From positions 52,377 through 116,376 of the forward strand of contig NZ_DAMBQK010000013.1 of assembly GCF_032062175.1 (NCBI RefSeq): a DNA stretch of 64,000 nt. The letters run 5' to 3'. Both the position numbers and the translations under genes were made by a program. The notes beneath the pieces were generated by a model that worked only from the letters and a program-made list of their open reading frames with translations, was not told the DNA's origin and did not search any database. Within the stretch, counting starts at the first letter, position 1. Every line of letters starts with the position of its first letter. This DNA comes from Atlantibacter sp032062175. GTDB taxonomy: Bacteria > Pseudomonadota > Gammaproteobacteria > Enterobacterales > Enterobacteriaceae. This document shows positions 16,272 through 25,181 of the stretch, one piece after another.

Positions 16272-17870
16272 ATGGGTTCTCAGTCTTCTGCTTTTCGCCC
16301 CAAACTTTGGGTGCCGGGCGATCTCAACGCTTTTTTCGGGCTATTCACTAACGTGCTGTTAAATGTGCTGGTCCTGAGCGGGCTGGCGCTGTACGTGGCG
16401 CAAATCCCGGCGGAAACGGTGTTTGGCCGTATTCTGCCTGCGCTGGGGATCGCTCTGCCTCTCGGCAACCTGTTTTACGCCTGGCTCGCCTGGAAACTGG
16501 CGAAGCGCGAAGGGCGAAACGATGTGACCGCGCTGCCTTACGGCCCGAGCGTACCGCATATGTTTATTGTGGTGTTCGTGGTGATGCTGCCGACGCTGCT
16601 GATCCACAAAGACTGGATGCTGGCCTGGAAGCTGGGGCTAATCTGGGCCATGATCGTCGGCGTGATTGTGCTGGCCGGGGTGATTGTCGGGCCAACCATC
16701 CGTAAATACACACCGCGCGCCGCCATGCTGGGCACGCTGGCCGGGATTGCGATTGCGTTTATCGCCATGCGACCAGCGTATCAGATGTTCGATACCGCGT
16801 GGATTGGCGTGGTCTGCTTCGCCATCATCCTGCTGAACTGGGTCGGTAATGTCCGTCTGCCGTTTGGTTTACCGGGCGGCCTGGCGGTAGTGCTGGTAGG
16901 CTGTCTGCTGGGCTGGGGCGCAACCCTGCTGGGCTTTAGCGACATTATGAACCCGGCGGCAGTGGGCGAAGCGGCACAACGCTTCTCGTTGCATCTGCCG
17001 TCGATTTCCGGGGATGTGTTCTCGGTGCCGATGGAGCTGGTGTGGCCGCTGCTGGTTACCGCCATCCCGTTAGGTATTTTCAACTTCACCGAAATCCTCA
17101 ATAACGTCGAATCCGCGGCCGTAGGCGGCGACAACTACAACCTGCGCGCGGTACTGGCGGCAGACGGCGTGGGCGCTATTGTCGGCGCGCTGCTGGGCTC
17201 GCCGTTCCCGCCGGCGGTGTATATCGGCCATCCGGGCTGGAAAGCCATGGGCGGGCGCATCGGTTACTCCCTCGGCACCGGTATCTGTATGGCGCTGGTG
17301 TGCTTCCTCGGATTAACCGCCCTGCTGCTATCGATTATCCCGCTGGTCGCCATTGTGCCAATCCTGCTGTTTATCGGGCTGGTAATTGGCGCGCAGGCGT
17401 TCCAGGTGTCACCGAAACGCCATGCTCCGGCGATTGTGCTGGCGCTGGTGCCGAACATCGCCGAATGGGCGAAAACCCAGGTGGACGGCGCGCTGTCTGC
17501 GGCGGGCGCCAATCCCGTGCAGTTACCGGCAGACATCGCCGCCAGTATGGCGAACAACGGCGTGCTGTATCACGGCATGGCGACCACCGGCGGCGGCGCG
17601 GTGCTGGCAGGGCTGATGCTCGGCGCGATCGCGGCGTTTATTATCGACCGGCGCTTTAACTGGGCGGCAGTCTATTCCGCAGCGGCCACCATCCTGTCGT
17701 TCTTCGGGTTTATCCACGGGCACCAGATGGCGTTTAACGCCTCGCCGACCGTGACGTTTGGCTATGGCGTCGCCACGTTGATCTTTATCGTGATGGCCCT
17801 GCAACAGAGTAAAGCCGACGGCAAAACCGACTGGTCGCCGATTGATAACGGCGATGAGCCAATGCACTGA
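16272..17870 (+). CDS. NCS2/AzgA-like permease
   Basis: 532-residue polytopic membrane protein with about 12-14 hydrophobic segments. Family marks are NDVTALPYGPSVPHMF near residue 90 and NFTEILNNVESAAVGGDNYNLR near 285, reminiscent of xanthine/uracil and AzgA purine permeases. AAGGAG precedes the ATG. As the last gene of the operon it probably imports the substrate or an analogue with a planar ureide character (purine breakdown product, hydantoin or biuret-like). No ring-opening enzyme is present in the operon. Substrate unassigned. Confidence 0.78.
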   Translation: MGSQSSAFRPKLWVPGDLNAFFGLFTNVLLNVLVLSGLALYVAQIPAETVFGRILPALGIALPLGNLFYAWLAWKLAKREGRNDVTALPYGPSVPHMFIVVFVVMLPTLLIHKDWMLAWKLGLIWAMIVGVIVLAGVIVGPTIRKYTPRAAMLGTLAGIAIAFIAMRPAYQMFDTAWIGVVCFAIILLNWVGNVRLPFGLPGGLAVVLVGCLLGWGATLLGFSDIMNPAAVGEAAQRFSLHLPSISGDVFSVPMELVWPLLVTAIPLGIFNFTEILNNVESAAVGGDNYNLRAVLAADGVGAIVGALLGSPFPPAVYIGHPGWKAMGGRIGYSLGTGICMALVCFLGLTALLLSIIPLVAIVPILLFIGLVIGAQAFQVSPKRHAPAIVLALVPNIAEWAKTQVDGALSAAGANPVQLPADIAASMANNGVLYHGMATTGGGAVLAGLMLGAIAAFIIDRRFNWAAVYSAAATILSFFGFIHGHQMAFNASPTVTFGYGVATLIFIVMALQQSKADGKTDWSPIDNGDEPMH

Positions 17871-17889
17871 TTACCGTGCCGTAAAAGGT

Positions 17890-17919
17890 AAAAAGCCCAA
17901 CCCTCACGTTGGGCTTTTT
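17890..17919 (+). terminator. Rho-independent terminator of the ureide operon
   Basis: Perfect 12-bp stem AAAAAGCCCAAC / GTTGGGCTTTTT with a 6-base loop, 20 bases after the permease stop. It is symmetrical and could end transcription in both directions. Confidence 0.92.
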
Positions 17920-17992
17920 GTCATTTAACTCCGCAAAATTTCTTAAGTATGGGTAAGCTGTAGAGGAAGACGTTTTCAACGGGAGCTGTGAT

Positions 17993-19543
17993 TTGTCTTT
18001 TCGCCAGAACATAAGCAGAACGCTTGCGCTTGATACTTCGCTTGGCAGGACGCTGACGGTTTTTATCGCCTGTTTGCTGATCGGCACCCTTGCCGCCAAT
18101 ATTTTATCGTTATACCTCTCCTGGGAACGAACCGTACAGGAGGCGGAAAGCGAGGCGATTAACCTGTCGATTTCTCAGGCCAGGCAGGCCGAAGATACCT
18201 TTCTGCAAACCGATCTGGCACTCCAACAGATCCGGCGCGCCGTGGGCAATGACGCGCCAAATGAACGGTATAACTACCTGCTGTCCGATTTAAAGGACCG
18301 GCTTCCTCAACTGCATGGCCTGTTTGTGTTTGACGCCCAGGGCAACTGGAAAAGCACCTCGTTTAACTATGCGCCACCGGAAGTGAACAACTCGGACCGC
18401 GAGTATTTTACTTATCACCAACAGAACCGGCAGGCGGGCACTCATATCGGTCATGTGATCCGCAGCCGCACCACCGGTGACTGGATCATCCCCGTTTCCA
18501 TGCGCATTAACGATCCGGATGGGGCGTTTGCCGGGGTGATTCTGGCAACCATCAAGCTGGATTACTTTAAAAAGTTTTATGCTTATTTCGAAATGGGCAA
18601 TAAGGATCTGCTGGCGTTACTGCTGCTGGACGGCACCGCGCTGTATGTCCGCCCGTTTACCGAAACGGTGATCAACCGGAACCTCTCTTATAGCCCGCTA
18701 TTTAAACGGGAGCTGGTGCGCGTGGACCAGGGGAGCGCCACCTGGCTGTCGGCGCTGGACGGGATAGTGCGGGTCTATGGTTTCGCCCGTATCGAAAACT
18801 ACCCGCTGGTGGTGGTCGCGGGTTTTGACCGCTCTGCACTGCGTCGCCACTGGATTGAAGCCAACCTCACCGACTGGCTGATTAACGTGTTGCTGCTTGC
18901 CGGGCTGCTGGTGATGGGGCGCGTGGTGTTCAGGCAGGTGCGGATAAACAGCGACGATCAGCTTGAAATGTCTCACCTGAGGGATGATCTGGTGAAGATT
19001 AACCAGACCCTCCAGACTATGGCGATGGTTGATGGCCTCACCGGCCTGGCTAACCGCCGGAAATTTGATGCGGCACTGCTCCAGGCGCTGGCAGATTCAG
19101 CGATTACTGGTAAACCCGTTTCGCTGATCCTGCTCGATATTGACTACTTTAAACGTTACAACGACGCCTGCGGCCACGTGGCTGGCGACGCCTGTCTACG
19201 TATTGCCGGAAACGTGCTGGAAACGGCAGCGCTGCGTACCGATGATCTGGTGGCGCGCTACGGCGGCGAGGAGTTCGCCATTATCCTGCCGAATACGGCG
19301 GCGGAAGATGCGCTTAAAGTAGCCTGGCGGGCGGTGCGTCGGGTGAGTGATAAAAAAATCCCGCATCCGGCGACCGATAATGAGGAGCACATCGTGACCA
19401 TCAGCGCAGGCTGCTATTCGGTTATTGGCACCGGCTCTGAACAGGATGTGGCGGCGCTGATCCGCGGCGCGGACCGCGCGCTGTATCAGTCGAAGGAACA
19501 GGGGCGGAACCGGGCGACGTGTGCGTCAGGTGAAGAGGAATAA
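17993..19543 (+). CDS. Membrane-bound diguanylate cyclase with periplasmic Cache-type sensor
   Basis: 516 residues: a membrane segment at about 20-42, a periplasmic dCache-like sensor (45-290), a second membrane segment (about 294-314) and a cytoplasmic GGDEF domain (340-510). The active site is intact as GGEEF (424-428), with the metal/substrate region LLDIDYFKRYND. An RxxD inhibitory site (Arg415…Asp418) lies exactly five residues upstream. It should make cyclic-di-GMP in response to a periplasmic signal, with product feedback. TTG start (17993-17995) with GGGAG upstream. It has its own promoter region after the terminator at 17890, so a link to the ureide operon is positional only. Confidence 0.9.
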   Translation: MSFRQNISRTLALDTSLGRTLTVFIACLLIGTLAANILSLYLSWERTVQEAESEAINLSISQARQAEDTFLQTDLALQQIRRAVGNDAPNERYNYLLSDLKDRLPQLHGLFVFDAQGNWKSTSFNYAPPEVNNSDREYFTYHQQNRQAGTHIGHVIRSRTTGDWIIPVSMRINDPDGAFAGVILATIKLDYFKKFYAYFEMGNKDLLALLLLDGTALYVRPFTETVINRNLSYSPLFKRELVRVDQGSATWLSALDGIVRVYGFARIENYPLVVVAGFDRSALRRHWIEANLTDWLINVLLLAGLLVMGRVVFRQVRINSDDQLEMSHLRDDLVKINQTLQTMAMVDGLTGLANRRKFDAALLQALADSAITGKPVSLILLDIDYFKRYNDACGHVAGDACLRIAGNVLETAALRTDDLVARYGGEEFAIILPNTAAEDALKVAWRAVRRVSDKKIPHPATDNEEHIVTISAGCYSVIGTGSEQDVAALIRGADRALYQSKEQGRNRATCASGEEE

Positions 19544-19585
19544 CGTTGGCCCCCGGAGGTTCAAATCCTCACTGGCCCCGGAAAA

Positions 19586-19640
19586 CAAAAAACCCAACCT
19601 TGCGGTTGGGTTTTTCTAAATTTGGTCGGTGATAGAGGAT
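19586..19640. repeat. 55-base repeat, left of the assembly gap
   Basis: Identical to 19741-19795. It contains the proK terminator hairpin (19588-19615) and the 3' end of the tRNA-Pro gene. The exact 55-base length points to a shared assembler k-mer at two contig ends rather than a biological duplication. Confidence 0.9.
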
Positions 19641-19740
19641 NNNNNNNNNNNNNNNNNNNNNNNNNNNNNNNNNNNNNNNNNNNNNNNNNNNNNNNNNNNN
19701 NNNNNNNNNNNNNNNNNNNNNNNNNNNNNNNNNNNNNNNN
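19641..19740. other. Assembly gap (100 N)
   Basis: Exactly 100 N, the usual placeholder for a gap of unknown size between scaffolded contigs. The flanks share an identical 55-mer, so the true distance may be negative, or a repeat may be collapsed here. Confidence 0.99.
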
Positions 19741-19854
<114 letters not shown>

Positions 19855-19943
19855 AATTGCGGGGCGCATCTTACTGCCGCGCACCCCAACCGTCAATCCC
19901 TTAATCAAAAAAAGCCATCCGATCGGCTGAAAAGCCAGCAACC

Positions 19944-21620
19944 TTACTTCCCTTCCGGGACGTGGCACCAGTTGTTGTTCTCATTAATGCCGCCATCAGG
20001 CGAGGTGTAGCCCAGGCAACCCATGATGGTGTCGTACAGCTCGACGTGGCGGCGCGGCACTTTCATGTCCGCCTGCTGCTTGAGGTGCTGGAATGAACGC
20101 TGATGTGCCGGGCTCTCCAGATATTTGTCAGACATCCACACCATCATCGGCACGCGGAACTGCTCCGGCGGCGCGATGTTGCGCGGCGTGCCGTGCAAAT
20201 GCTCTTTCTCGTTGATGGATTCGCCGTGATCCGCCGCGTAAAACACAATCGCTTTCTTATCGCGCAACTGGTCGATCACTTTATCGATAAAGCTGTCGAC
20301 GTAGAGCACCGTGTTATCAAACGCGTTGACCAGCTGCTGCTTGCTGCAAGCTTTGTCGATGCCCATGCATTCCGGCTGGAACTTCGCGTAATCGCGGGTA
20401 TAGCGCTGAACGTAGTTATAATGCGACCCTTTGGTATGCAGGATAATCATATGCTTGCCGTTCGGGTGCCCAGCCAGAGAGTTTTGCATCTCGTTGACCA
20501 GCAGCATGTCGTCCACCTGCTTGCCGCGGTTACGCGGCTCCGCGCCAATCTGTTCACGGTAGGCGATGTTGTCCGCCATGGTGTTGCTGTAGAACCACAG
20601 CTCGCTCTGCATCGCCAGCACGTCGGCGCTAAAGCCCAGCTGTTTCAGCACGGCAAACACGTTCTGCTCTTTCAGGGTCCGCTGCGGATTGTCTTCCGCG
20701 CCGCCCTCACGCACAAACATACAGCGCAGCGAGAGCTTGGTGGCGGTGTCGCAGGAGTAACCCCGGAAAGCAACCAGATTCTTCTCTTTGGCGAGTTTCG
20801 GCGTGGTGTCGCGTTGGTAACCCAACATGCCCATATGATCCCAGCGCGTGGTTTCACCGATGATAAACACCATGTAAGTGTCATCAATATCCGCAGGGGC
20901 CTGATAGCTGTACTTCTTGGCCGGGTTGATCAGCGATTTGTTGTCGTTGGATTCATCCACCTGCGCCCAGGCATACAGCCCCAGCGCCGACAGCCAGTTA
21001 GACGGCAGATAGGAGTTCGCCACAACGCCGCCATAGCTCGGCATATCCACGCCAGAGCTGCGTTCAACGTTCTTCTGCTGCATATCCAGCAGGCGAATCG
21101 GTGCCCACACCAACAGGCCCGCCATAATCACCACCGCCGCACTGCGTAAACGAACGCCGCGCGTGGTGAGCTGTTTCCACAGCGTGTCGTCACAGCGGTT
21201 AAACCAAATCAGCCACAGCGGGACCGCGCTCACCAGCGCCATCCAGACGAAGAACCCCCAGCCGACCACCTCTTTGGACAAATCAATATCCGTGGTCATC
21301 ACCGAGGCGATAATCCCGTAGCCAATCACCACATTCAGGAAGGTCATGTAGTAGCTGGCGCCGGACGAGAATAAAACAATCAATGTGGTCAGGACTTTCC
21401 ATGCGCGCCGCCCTGACAGCGAAAGAATGCGCAACAGAAAAAAGGTGACTAATACCGTGCCGACCAGCTCCACGACGGCTGAAATTCCTTTTATGGCGGT
21501 AAAGTTTTGGGCGTATCCGTCAAAGCGACGGACAAAAACCGCGCAGTTTAAAAACAGGCCGATGTAAACCGCGATCAGAAAACTCAGTTTCTGATGCGTC
21601 ATCGAATTCAGGTATTTCAT
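19944..21620 (-). CDS. eptB: Kdo2-lipid A phosphoethanolamine 7''-transferase EptB
   Basis: 558 residues. Five membrane segments (about 10-190) precede a periplasmic alkaline-phosphatase-like domain. Catalytic features include the metal site VFIIGETTRWDHMG, the nucleophile region SCDTATKLSLRCMF (first Thr) and AADHGESINE. It adds phosphoethanolamine to the outer Kdo of lipopolysaccharide. I chose the ATG at 21620 (MKYLNSMTHQKLS), matching the E. coli start; a longer frame begins at 21689. In E. coli it is repressed by the MgrR small RNA and activated by sigma-E; I did not verify either here. Confidence 0.95.
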   Translation of the reverse strand: MKYLNSMTHQKLSFLIAVYIGLFLNCAVFVRRFDGYAQNFTAIKGISAVVELVGTVLVTFFLLRILSLSGRRAWKVLTTLIVLFSSGASYYMTFLNVVIGYGIIASVMTTDIDLSKEVVGWGFFVWMALVSAVPLWLIWFNRCDDTLWKQLTTRGVRLRSAAVVIMAGLLVWAPIRLLDMQQKNVERSSGVDMPSYGGVVANSYLPSNWLSALGLYAWAQVDESNDNKSLINPAKKYSYQAPADIDDTYMVFIIGETTRWDHMGMLGYQRDTTPKLAKEKNLVAFRGYSCDTATKLSLRCMFVREGGAEDNPQRTLKEQNVFAVLKQLGFSADVLAMQSELWFYSNTMADNIAYREQIGAEPRNRGKQVDDMLLVNEMQNSLAGHPNGKHMIILHTKGSHYNYVQRYTRDYAKFQPECMGIDKACSKQQLVNAFDNTVLYVDSFIDKVIDQLRDKKAIVFYAADHGESINEKEHLHGTPRNIAPPEQFRVPMMVWMSDKYLESPAHQRSFQHLKQQADMKVPRRHVELYDTIMGCLGYTSPDGGINENNNWCHVPEGK

Positions 21621-21864
21621 GCAAAGCCCCTGGAACAGGTACAAAATTCTCTGACCCGTAACCGGGCGTCGAGTTCTAATAGCCAACAAAGCACCAGCAA
21701 AACGGGAAGATTCCTGGTGAGAGCGCGGCTAGTAGACCATAACGTTCAGTAAAAGTTGTGCGGAGTTAGCATTCAGGGACTGAATTTACAAATTAATGCT
21801 ACTGAATTCTCATCTCCTGCCAAAAGCGTCTCCTTGTGGACAAGGGCCAGGCGAGGACGTAAAA

Positions 21865-21890
21865 AAGCCGCGCTTAAGTTCAGCGCGGCC
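21865..21890 (-). terminator. Terminator of yhjX
   Basis: Stem GCCGCGCT / AGCGCGGC (21867-21874 and 21882-21889) followed on the minus strand by six T, shortly after the yhjX stop. Confidence 0.88.
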
Positions 21891-21908
21891 TTGATAACCT
21901 TATGTAAA

Positions 21909-23108
21909 TCAGGCGTGGGCGTGTTTAAGCATCTGACGCTGCGGCTGACGAATGGTCGTGGACAACGCCAGCGAGACAATCAGCAGCGCGAAGATCACGC
22001 AGAAGGTGACGTAGAAGCCGCCGAACAGCGAGGCGATGGCGGAACCGCAGATACTGCCGATACCGAACCCCAGATAAATCACACCGTAGTTTTTCGCCAG
22101 GTTGTTCAGACCGAAGAACTCGCTAACCAGCGACGGGTACACTGTGATGGTACCGCCAAAGTTAAAGGCCACACAGGCGATAGCGGCGAAGAAGGTCATT
22201 TCATTCAACGGCGCAAACAGCAGCGCGGCCATGCCGACCAGGGAAATCACCTGGCCGATGGTGATAACGCGGATCCGCGACATTTTGTCAGACAGAATGC
22301 CCAGCACCAGGCGGCCGCTAAGGTTGGCGATGGAAATCACCGTCACGGCGTTGGCGGCAGAGGCCACATCCAGATTCACCAGGTTTTGGGCGATATCTTT
22401 CGCCACACCAATCACATACAGACCGCTCATGCAGGCGGTCAGGAACATGGTCGCCAGCATCCAGTATTGCGGTTTACGCATGGATTCCGCGAGAGTGAAG
22501 TCATTGTTGGTGACGCCGTTCACCGACTGCACCGGTTGGTTCGGGGCATCGGTCATCAGCATCGCGCCGAATACCACCATCACCAGAGCGATTGCGCCCC
22601 AAATCATAAAGGTGTGTTCCAGGCCGACGCTGGCCAGCAGGTGGCTGTCGATAAATTTAAAACCGAGGCTGCCAAGACCGTAGGCACCGATAGACAGCGC
22701 GGAGATCAGTCCCTTACGCTCCGGGAACCACTTCACGCAGTTAGAGAGCGTCAGCAAATAGCCCGCGCCATCCGCCAGGCCGACCAGCACCCCGGCGCTC
22801 AGCCACAGCATCATCAGATTGTGGGAATGGGCGGTAAGGAAAAAACCCAGACCGAGCAGTAAGCCGGAGGCGATCGTCACGCGCCGCACGCCGAAACGCT
22901 CCTGCAATTTCCCGGCGACGGAAGACGAGAGCGCCAGGCCGAGGCTCAGCAGGCCGAAGGAAAACGCCACCTGGCTGATGGGCACATCCAGCTTTTCGGA
23001 GAGCGCGCTGTTAAACAAACTCCAGGTATAGACAGAACCCAGCGCAAACTGGGTCACGATAGTGCCGAAGAGGGTAAGCCAACGGGTACGGTTTTGTAGG
23101 GCGTTCAT
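21909..23108 (-). CDS. yhjX: MFS transporter YhjX (pyruvate-induced, OxlT-like)
   Basis: 399 residues, 12 membrane segments, strongly like E. coli YhjX (ALGSVYTWSLFN, LSAGVLVGLADGAGYLLTLSN, KWFPERKG, AFNFGGTITVYPSLVSEFFGL). It belongs to the oxalate/formate antiporter group of the major facilitator superfamily. In E. coli yhjX is the main target of the pyruvate-responsive YpdA/YpdB two-component system and its product was proposed as a pyruvate antiporter. YpdB-like direct repeats lie upstream here (23189-23240). Confidence 0.94.
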   Translation of the reverse strand: MNALQNRTRWLTLFGTIVTQFALGSVYTWSLFNSALSEKLDVPISQVAFSFGLLSLGLALSSSVAGKLQERFGVRRVTIASGLLLGLGFFLTAHSHNLMMLWLSAGVLVGLADGAGYLLTLSNCVKWFPERKGLISALSIGAYGLGSLGFKFIDSHLLASVGLEHTFMIWGAIALVMVVFGAMLMTDAPNQPVQSVNGVTNNDFTLAESMRKPQYWMLATMFLTACMSGLYVIGVAKDIAQNLVNLDVASAANAVTVISIANLSGRLVLGILSDKMSRIRVITIGQVISLVGMAALLFAPLNEMTFFAAIACVAFNFGGTITVYPSLVSEFFGLNNLAKNYGVIYLGFGIGSICGSAIASLFGGFYVTFCVIFALLIVSLALSTTIRQPQRQMLKHAHA

Positions 23109-23188
23109 GGCAGTTATCTCATCCAGAAAGGGAAAGTTATCTGCCTGTAAGCCTAACGAAAGCCCTTCAAACCAGGGGGTGAAACGCC

Positions 23189-23240
23189 ATGAAGTGCCGT
23201 GAGAACGGAATGAGCTGCCGCGAAGCGGGAATGAAATGCC
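23189..23240 (-). promoter_or_regulatory. Three YpdB-like LytTR boxes upstream of yhjX
   Basis: Read on the minus strand: GGCATTTCAT (23231-23240), GGCAGCTCAT (23210-23219) and GGCACTTCAT (23189-23198), each separated by exactly 11 bases (21-base period). The reported YpdB site in E. coli is GGCATTTCAT-N11-GGCATTTCAT, i.e. two boxes. The first copy is a perfect match and the other two differ at one or two positions. Confidence 0.8.
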
Positions 23241-23282
23241 TTGTATTCCATTCCCGCTTCGCTTTTGGAAAGCGGTGTTTAC

Positions 23283-23996
23283 TCAGAACCGCGCATTAAC
23301 GCCGAGGTTATAGGACGTCATATCCCCCGCCATAATCCCTTCGGACTGGGAGAACGACGCATAGGCCGCGAGATTTTTATTCAACGGCATATCGGCACCC
23401 ACCGTGACGTCCATCCAGTTGCCATATTGATTTGCGGCAGGCACGGCATGCATACCCGACTGGGATTTCCAGACGTTTTCGCCGTACTGCTGGTTGTAAC
23501 TCACCTGCGCCCACGGTCGCACATAGCCGAATGACGAATCAACGCGCCAGCCCAGGGAACTCACGCTGGCATGCCAGAGCCGGTCTGCGCCGCCTGAACG
23601 CGTCACGCTGTCGCCATATTCATTGAACATCGATGCGGTGCTGCCGTCCCAGTGCCATGAGGCAACCGGGCCGGTGGTCACGTTTTTATAAACCGGGATC
23701 GCCAGCCCTACTCCCAGCGTCGACGGCTGGGTGGTATAGCTATTCTGTGCTGAGGTTATCAGATTAAAACCCGACGAATAGGCCATATCCAGCGGCGCAT
23801 TAAGGCGTTCCGCCAGAATATCGTTGTAATCGGGTTGGTGATCGCTGTCCCAGGTATAGCGCTCAAACGTATTACTTTCAGGGTCATCAACGCTATATTC
23901 TTGCTGCCAGGCGAAAGCACCTTGTGAATAAATACAACACGCAAAAATCGCCACACTGCTTAACGAGCGGCGGCCACTACCTATAGTTGTCATCAT
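23283..23996 (-). CDS. yhjY: YhjY-like autotransporter beta-domain protein
   Basis: 237 residues with a signal peptide (hydrophobic LSSVAIFACCIYSQGAFA, cleaved near residue 29) and alternating amphipathic strands ending in YNLGVNARF with the terminal Phe typical of outer-membrane beta-barrels. It corresponds by position to E. coli yhjY, between yhjX and tag. The protein is probably an outer-membrane barrel of the autotransporter beta-domain family without a passenger. Function unknown. Confidence 0.8.
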   Translation of the reverse strand: MMTTIGSGRRSLSSVAIFACCIYSQGAFAWQQEYSVDDPESNTFERYTWDSDHQPDYNDILAERLNAPLDMAYSSGFNLITSAQNSYTTQPSTLGVGLAIPVYKNVTTGPVASWHWDGSTASMFNEYGDSVTRSGGADRLWHASVSSLGWRVDSSFGYVRPWAQVSYNQQYGENVWKSQSGMHAVPAANQYGNWMDVTVGADMPLNKNLAAYASFSQSEGIMAGDMTSYNLGVNARF

Positions 23997-24174
23997 TATG
24001 CGACTCCAGAAAGAGCCAAAATCCGGCGTTTTTTATTTTTTTGCCTGAGTGAAGGCTGGTTACCCGAATAATTTGCGCAACTGTGGCTTGAATTACGAAG
24101 GGTATAGCCCTGAATTAACTATTGTCTTTTTCACTCAGACGTCAAGTAGGGTGATAACAAAAGAGGGATATTTT

Positions 24175-24738
24175 ATGCAGCGTTGTGGATGGGTGACTCA
24201 GGACCCCCTGTATCTTGCGTATCACGATACCGAGTGGGGCATTGCGCAAACCGACAGCCAGAAACTGTTTGAGATGATCTGCCTGGAAGGACAACAGGCC
24301 GGGCTCTCGTGGATTACGGTGCTGAAGAAGCGCGAAAACTATCGTCGCTGCTTTCACCAGTTTGACCCTGCCGCCATCGCGCAGATGCAGGCCGCAGATG
24401 TCGACAGGTTGCTTCTGGACGCGGGGATAATTCGCCATCGCGGCAAAATTGAAGCCATTATTAACAACGCCAAAGCTTTTCTGGCGATGGAGGCCAACGG
24501 CGAACCCTTTTCTGCGTTCGTCTGGTCGTTTGTTGACCATATCCCACAGGTGACTCGCGCGGCCGCCATGAGCGAGATCCCCACCACCACGCCCGCCTCG
24601 GACGCGCTCTCCAAAGCGCTCAAAAAGCGCGGCTTTAAGTTTGTCGGTTCCACCATCTGCTACTCGTTTATGCAGGCCTGCGGGCTGGTGAATGACCATG
24701 TCACCGGCTGCATCTGCCACCCGGAGAATCAGACATGA
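24175..24738 (+). CDS. tag: DNA-3-methyladenine glycosylase I
   Basis: 187 residues, the E. coli Tag length. It removes 3-methyladenine from alkylated DNA. The zinc ligands Cys4 and His17 (MQRCGWV…AYHDTEWG) and His175 and Cys179 (DHVTGCICH) are all present. The HhH-glycosylase core contains LEGQQAGLSWITVLKKRENYR. The ATG at 24175 is chosen over a 42-codon longer frame. The stop overlaps the yiaC start by four bases (ATGA), so the pair is coupled. Confidence 0.96.
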   Translation: MQRCGWVTQDPLYLAYHDTEWGIAQTDSQKLFEMICLEGQQAGLSWITVLKKRENYRRCFHQFDPAAIAQMQAADVDRLLLDAGIIRHRGKIEAIINNAKAFLAMEANGEPFSAFVWSFVDHIPQVTRAAAMSEIPTTTPASDALSKALKKRGFKFVGSTICYSFMQACGLVNDHVTGCICHPENQT

Positions 24739-25181
24739 TCCGTGAATGCCAGCCTGCCGATCTGCCTGCGCTGCTGGATGTCTGGCTGGCGAGCACCACG
24801 GCGGCGCACCCGTTTATCGATCCGCTCTACTGGCAGCAAAGTTTGCCGTTGGTGCGCGACAGCTACCTACCCGACGCGCATACCTGGGTTTATCTTGAAG
24901 ATGGGCAGTTGCTGGGGTTTATCAGCGTCATGAACGCGTCGTTTGTCGGCGCGCTGTTTGTCGCGCAGCACGCGGCGGGGCGCGGTATCGGCAGCGCGCT
25001 ATTGAATGAAGCCAAGCGGCACTATGCCGCGTTAAGCCTTGAGGTGTACCAGAAAAACACCGTGGCGGTGAATTTTTACCACCGCCACGGTTTTGGTATT
25101 GAAGACAGCGCCTGGCAGGAAGAAACCCAACATCCGACCTGGATTATGCACTGGCAGGCGGATCAAACGCCGTCACGGTAA
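24735..25181 (+). CDS. yiaC: GNAT N-acetyltransferase YiaC
   Basis: 148-residue GCN5-related acetyltransferase. The acetyl-CoA loop is AGRGIGSALL near residue 82, followed by LEVYQKNTVAVNFYHRHGF, the conserved motif B region. E. coli YiaC has been reported as a protein lysine acetyltransferase that reduces motility. It follows tag with ATGA overlap. Its 3' end overlaps the convergent bisC by 38 bases. Confidence 0.9.
   Translation: MIRECQPADLPALLDVWLASTTAAHPFIDPLYWQQSLPLVRDSYLPDAHTWVYLEDGQLLGFISVMNASFVGALFVAQHAAGRGIGSALLNEAKRHYAALSLEVYQKNTVAVNFYHRHGFGIEDSAWQEETQHPTWIMHWQADQTPSR

Noticed and set aside
24049..24174. 42-codon N-terminal extension of tag
   Set aside because: The family starts at MQRCGWV with zinc ligand Cys4; the upstream part is the leader.
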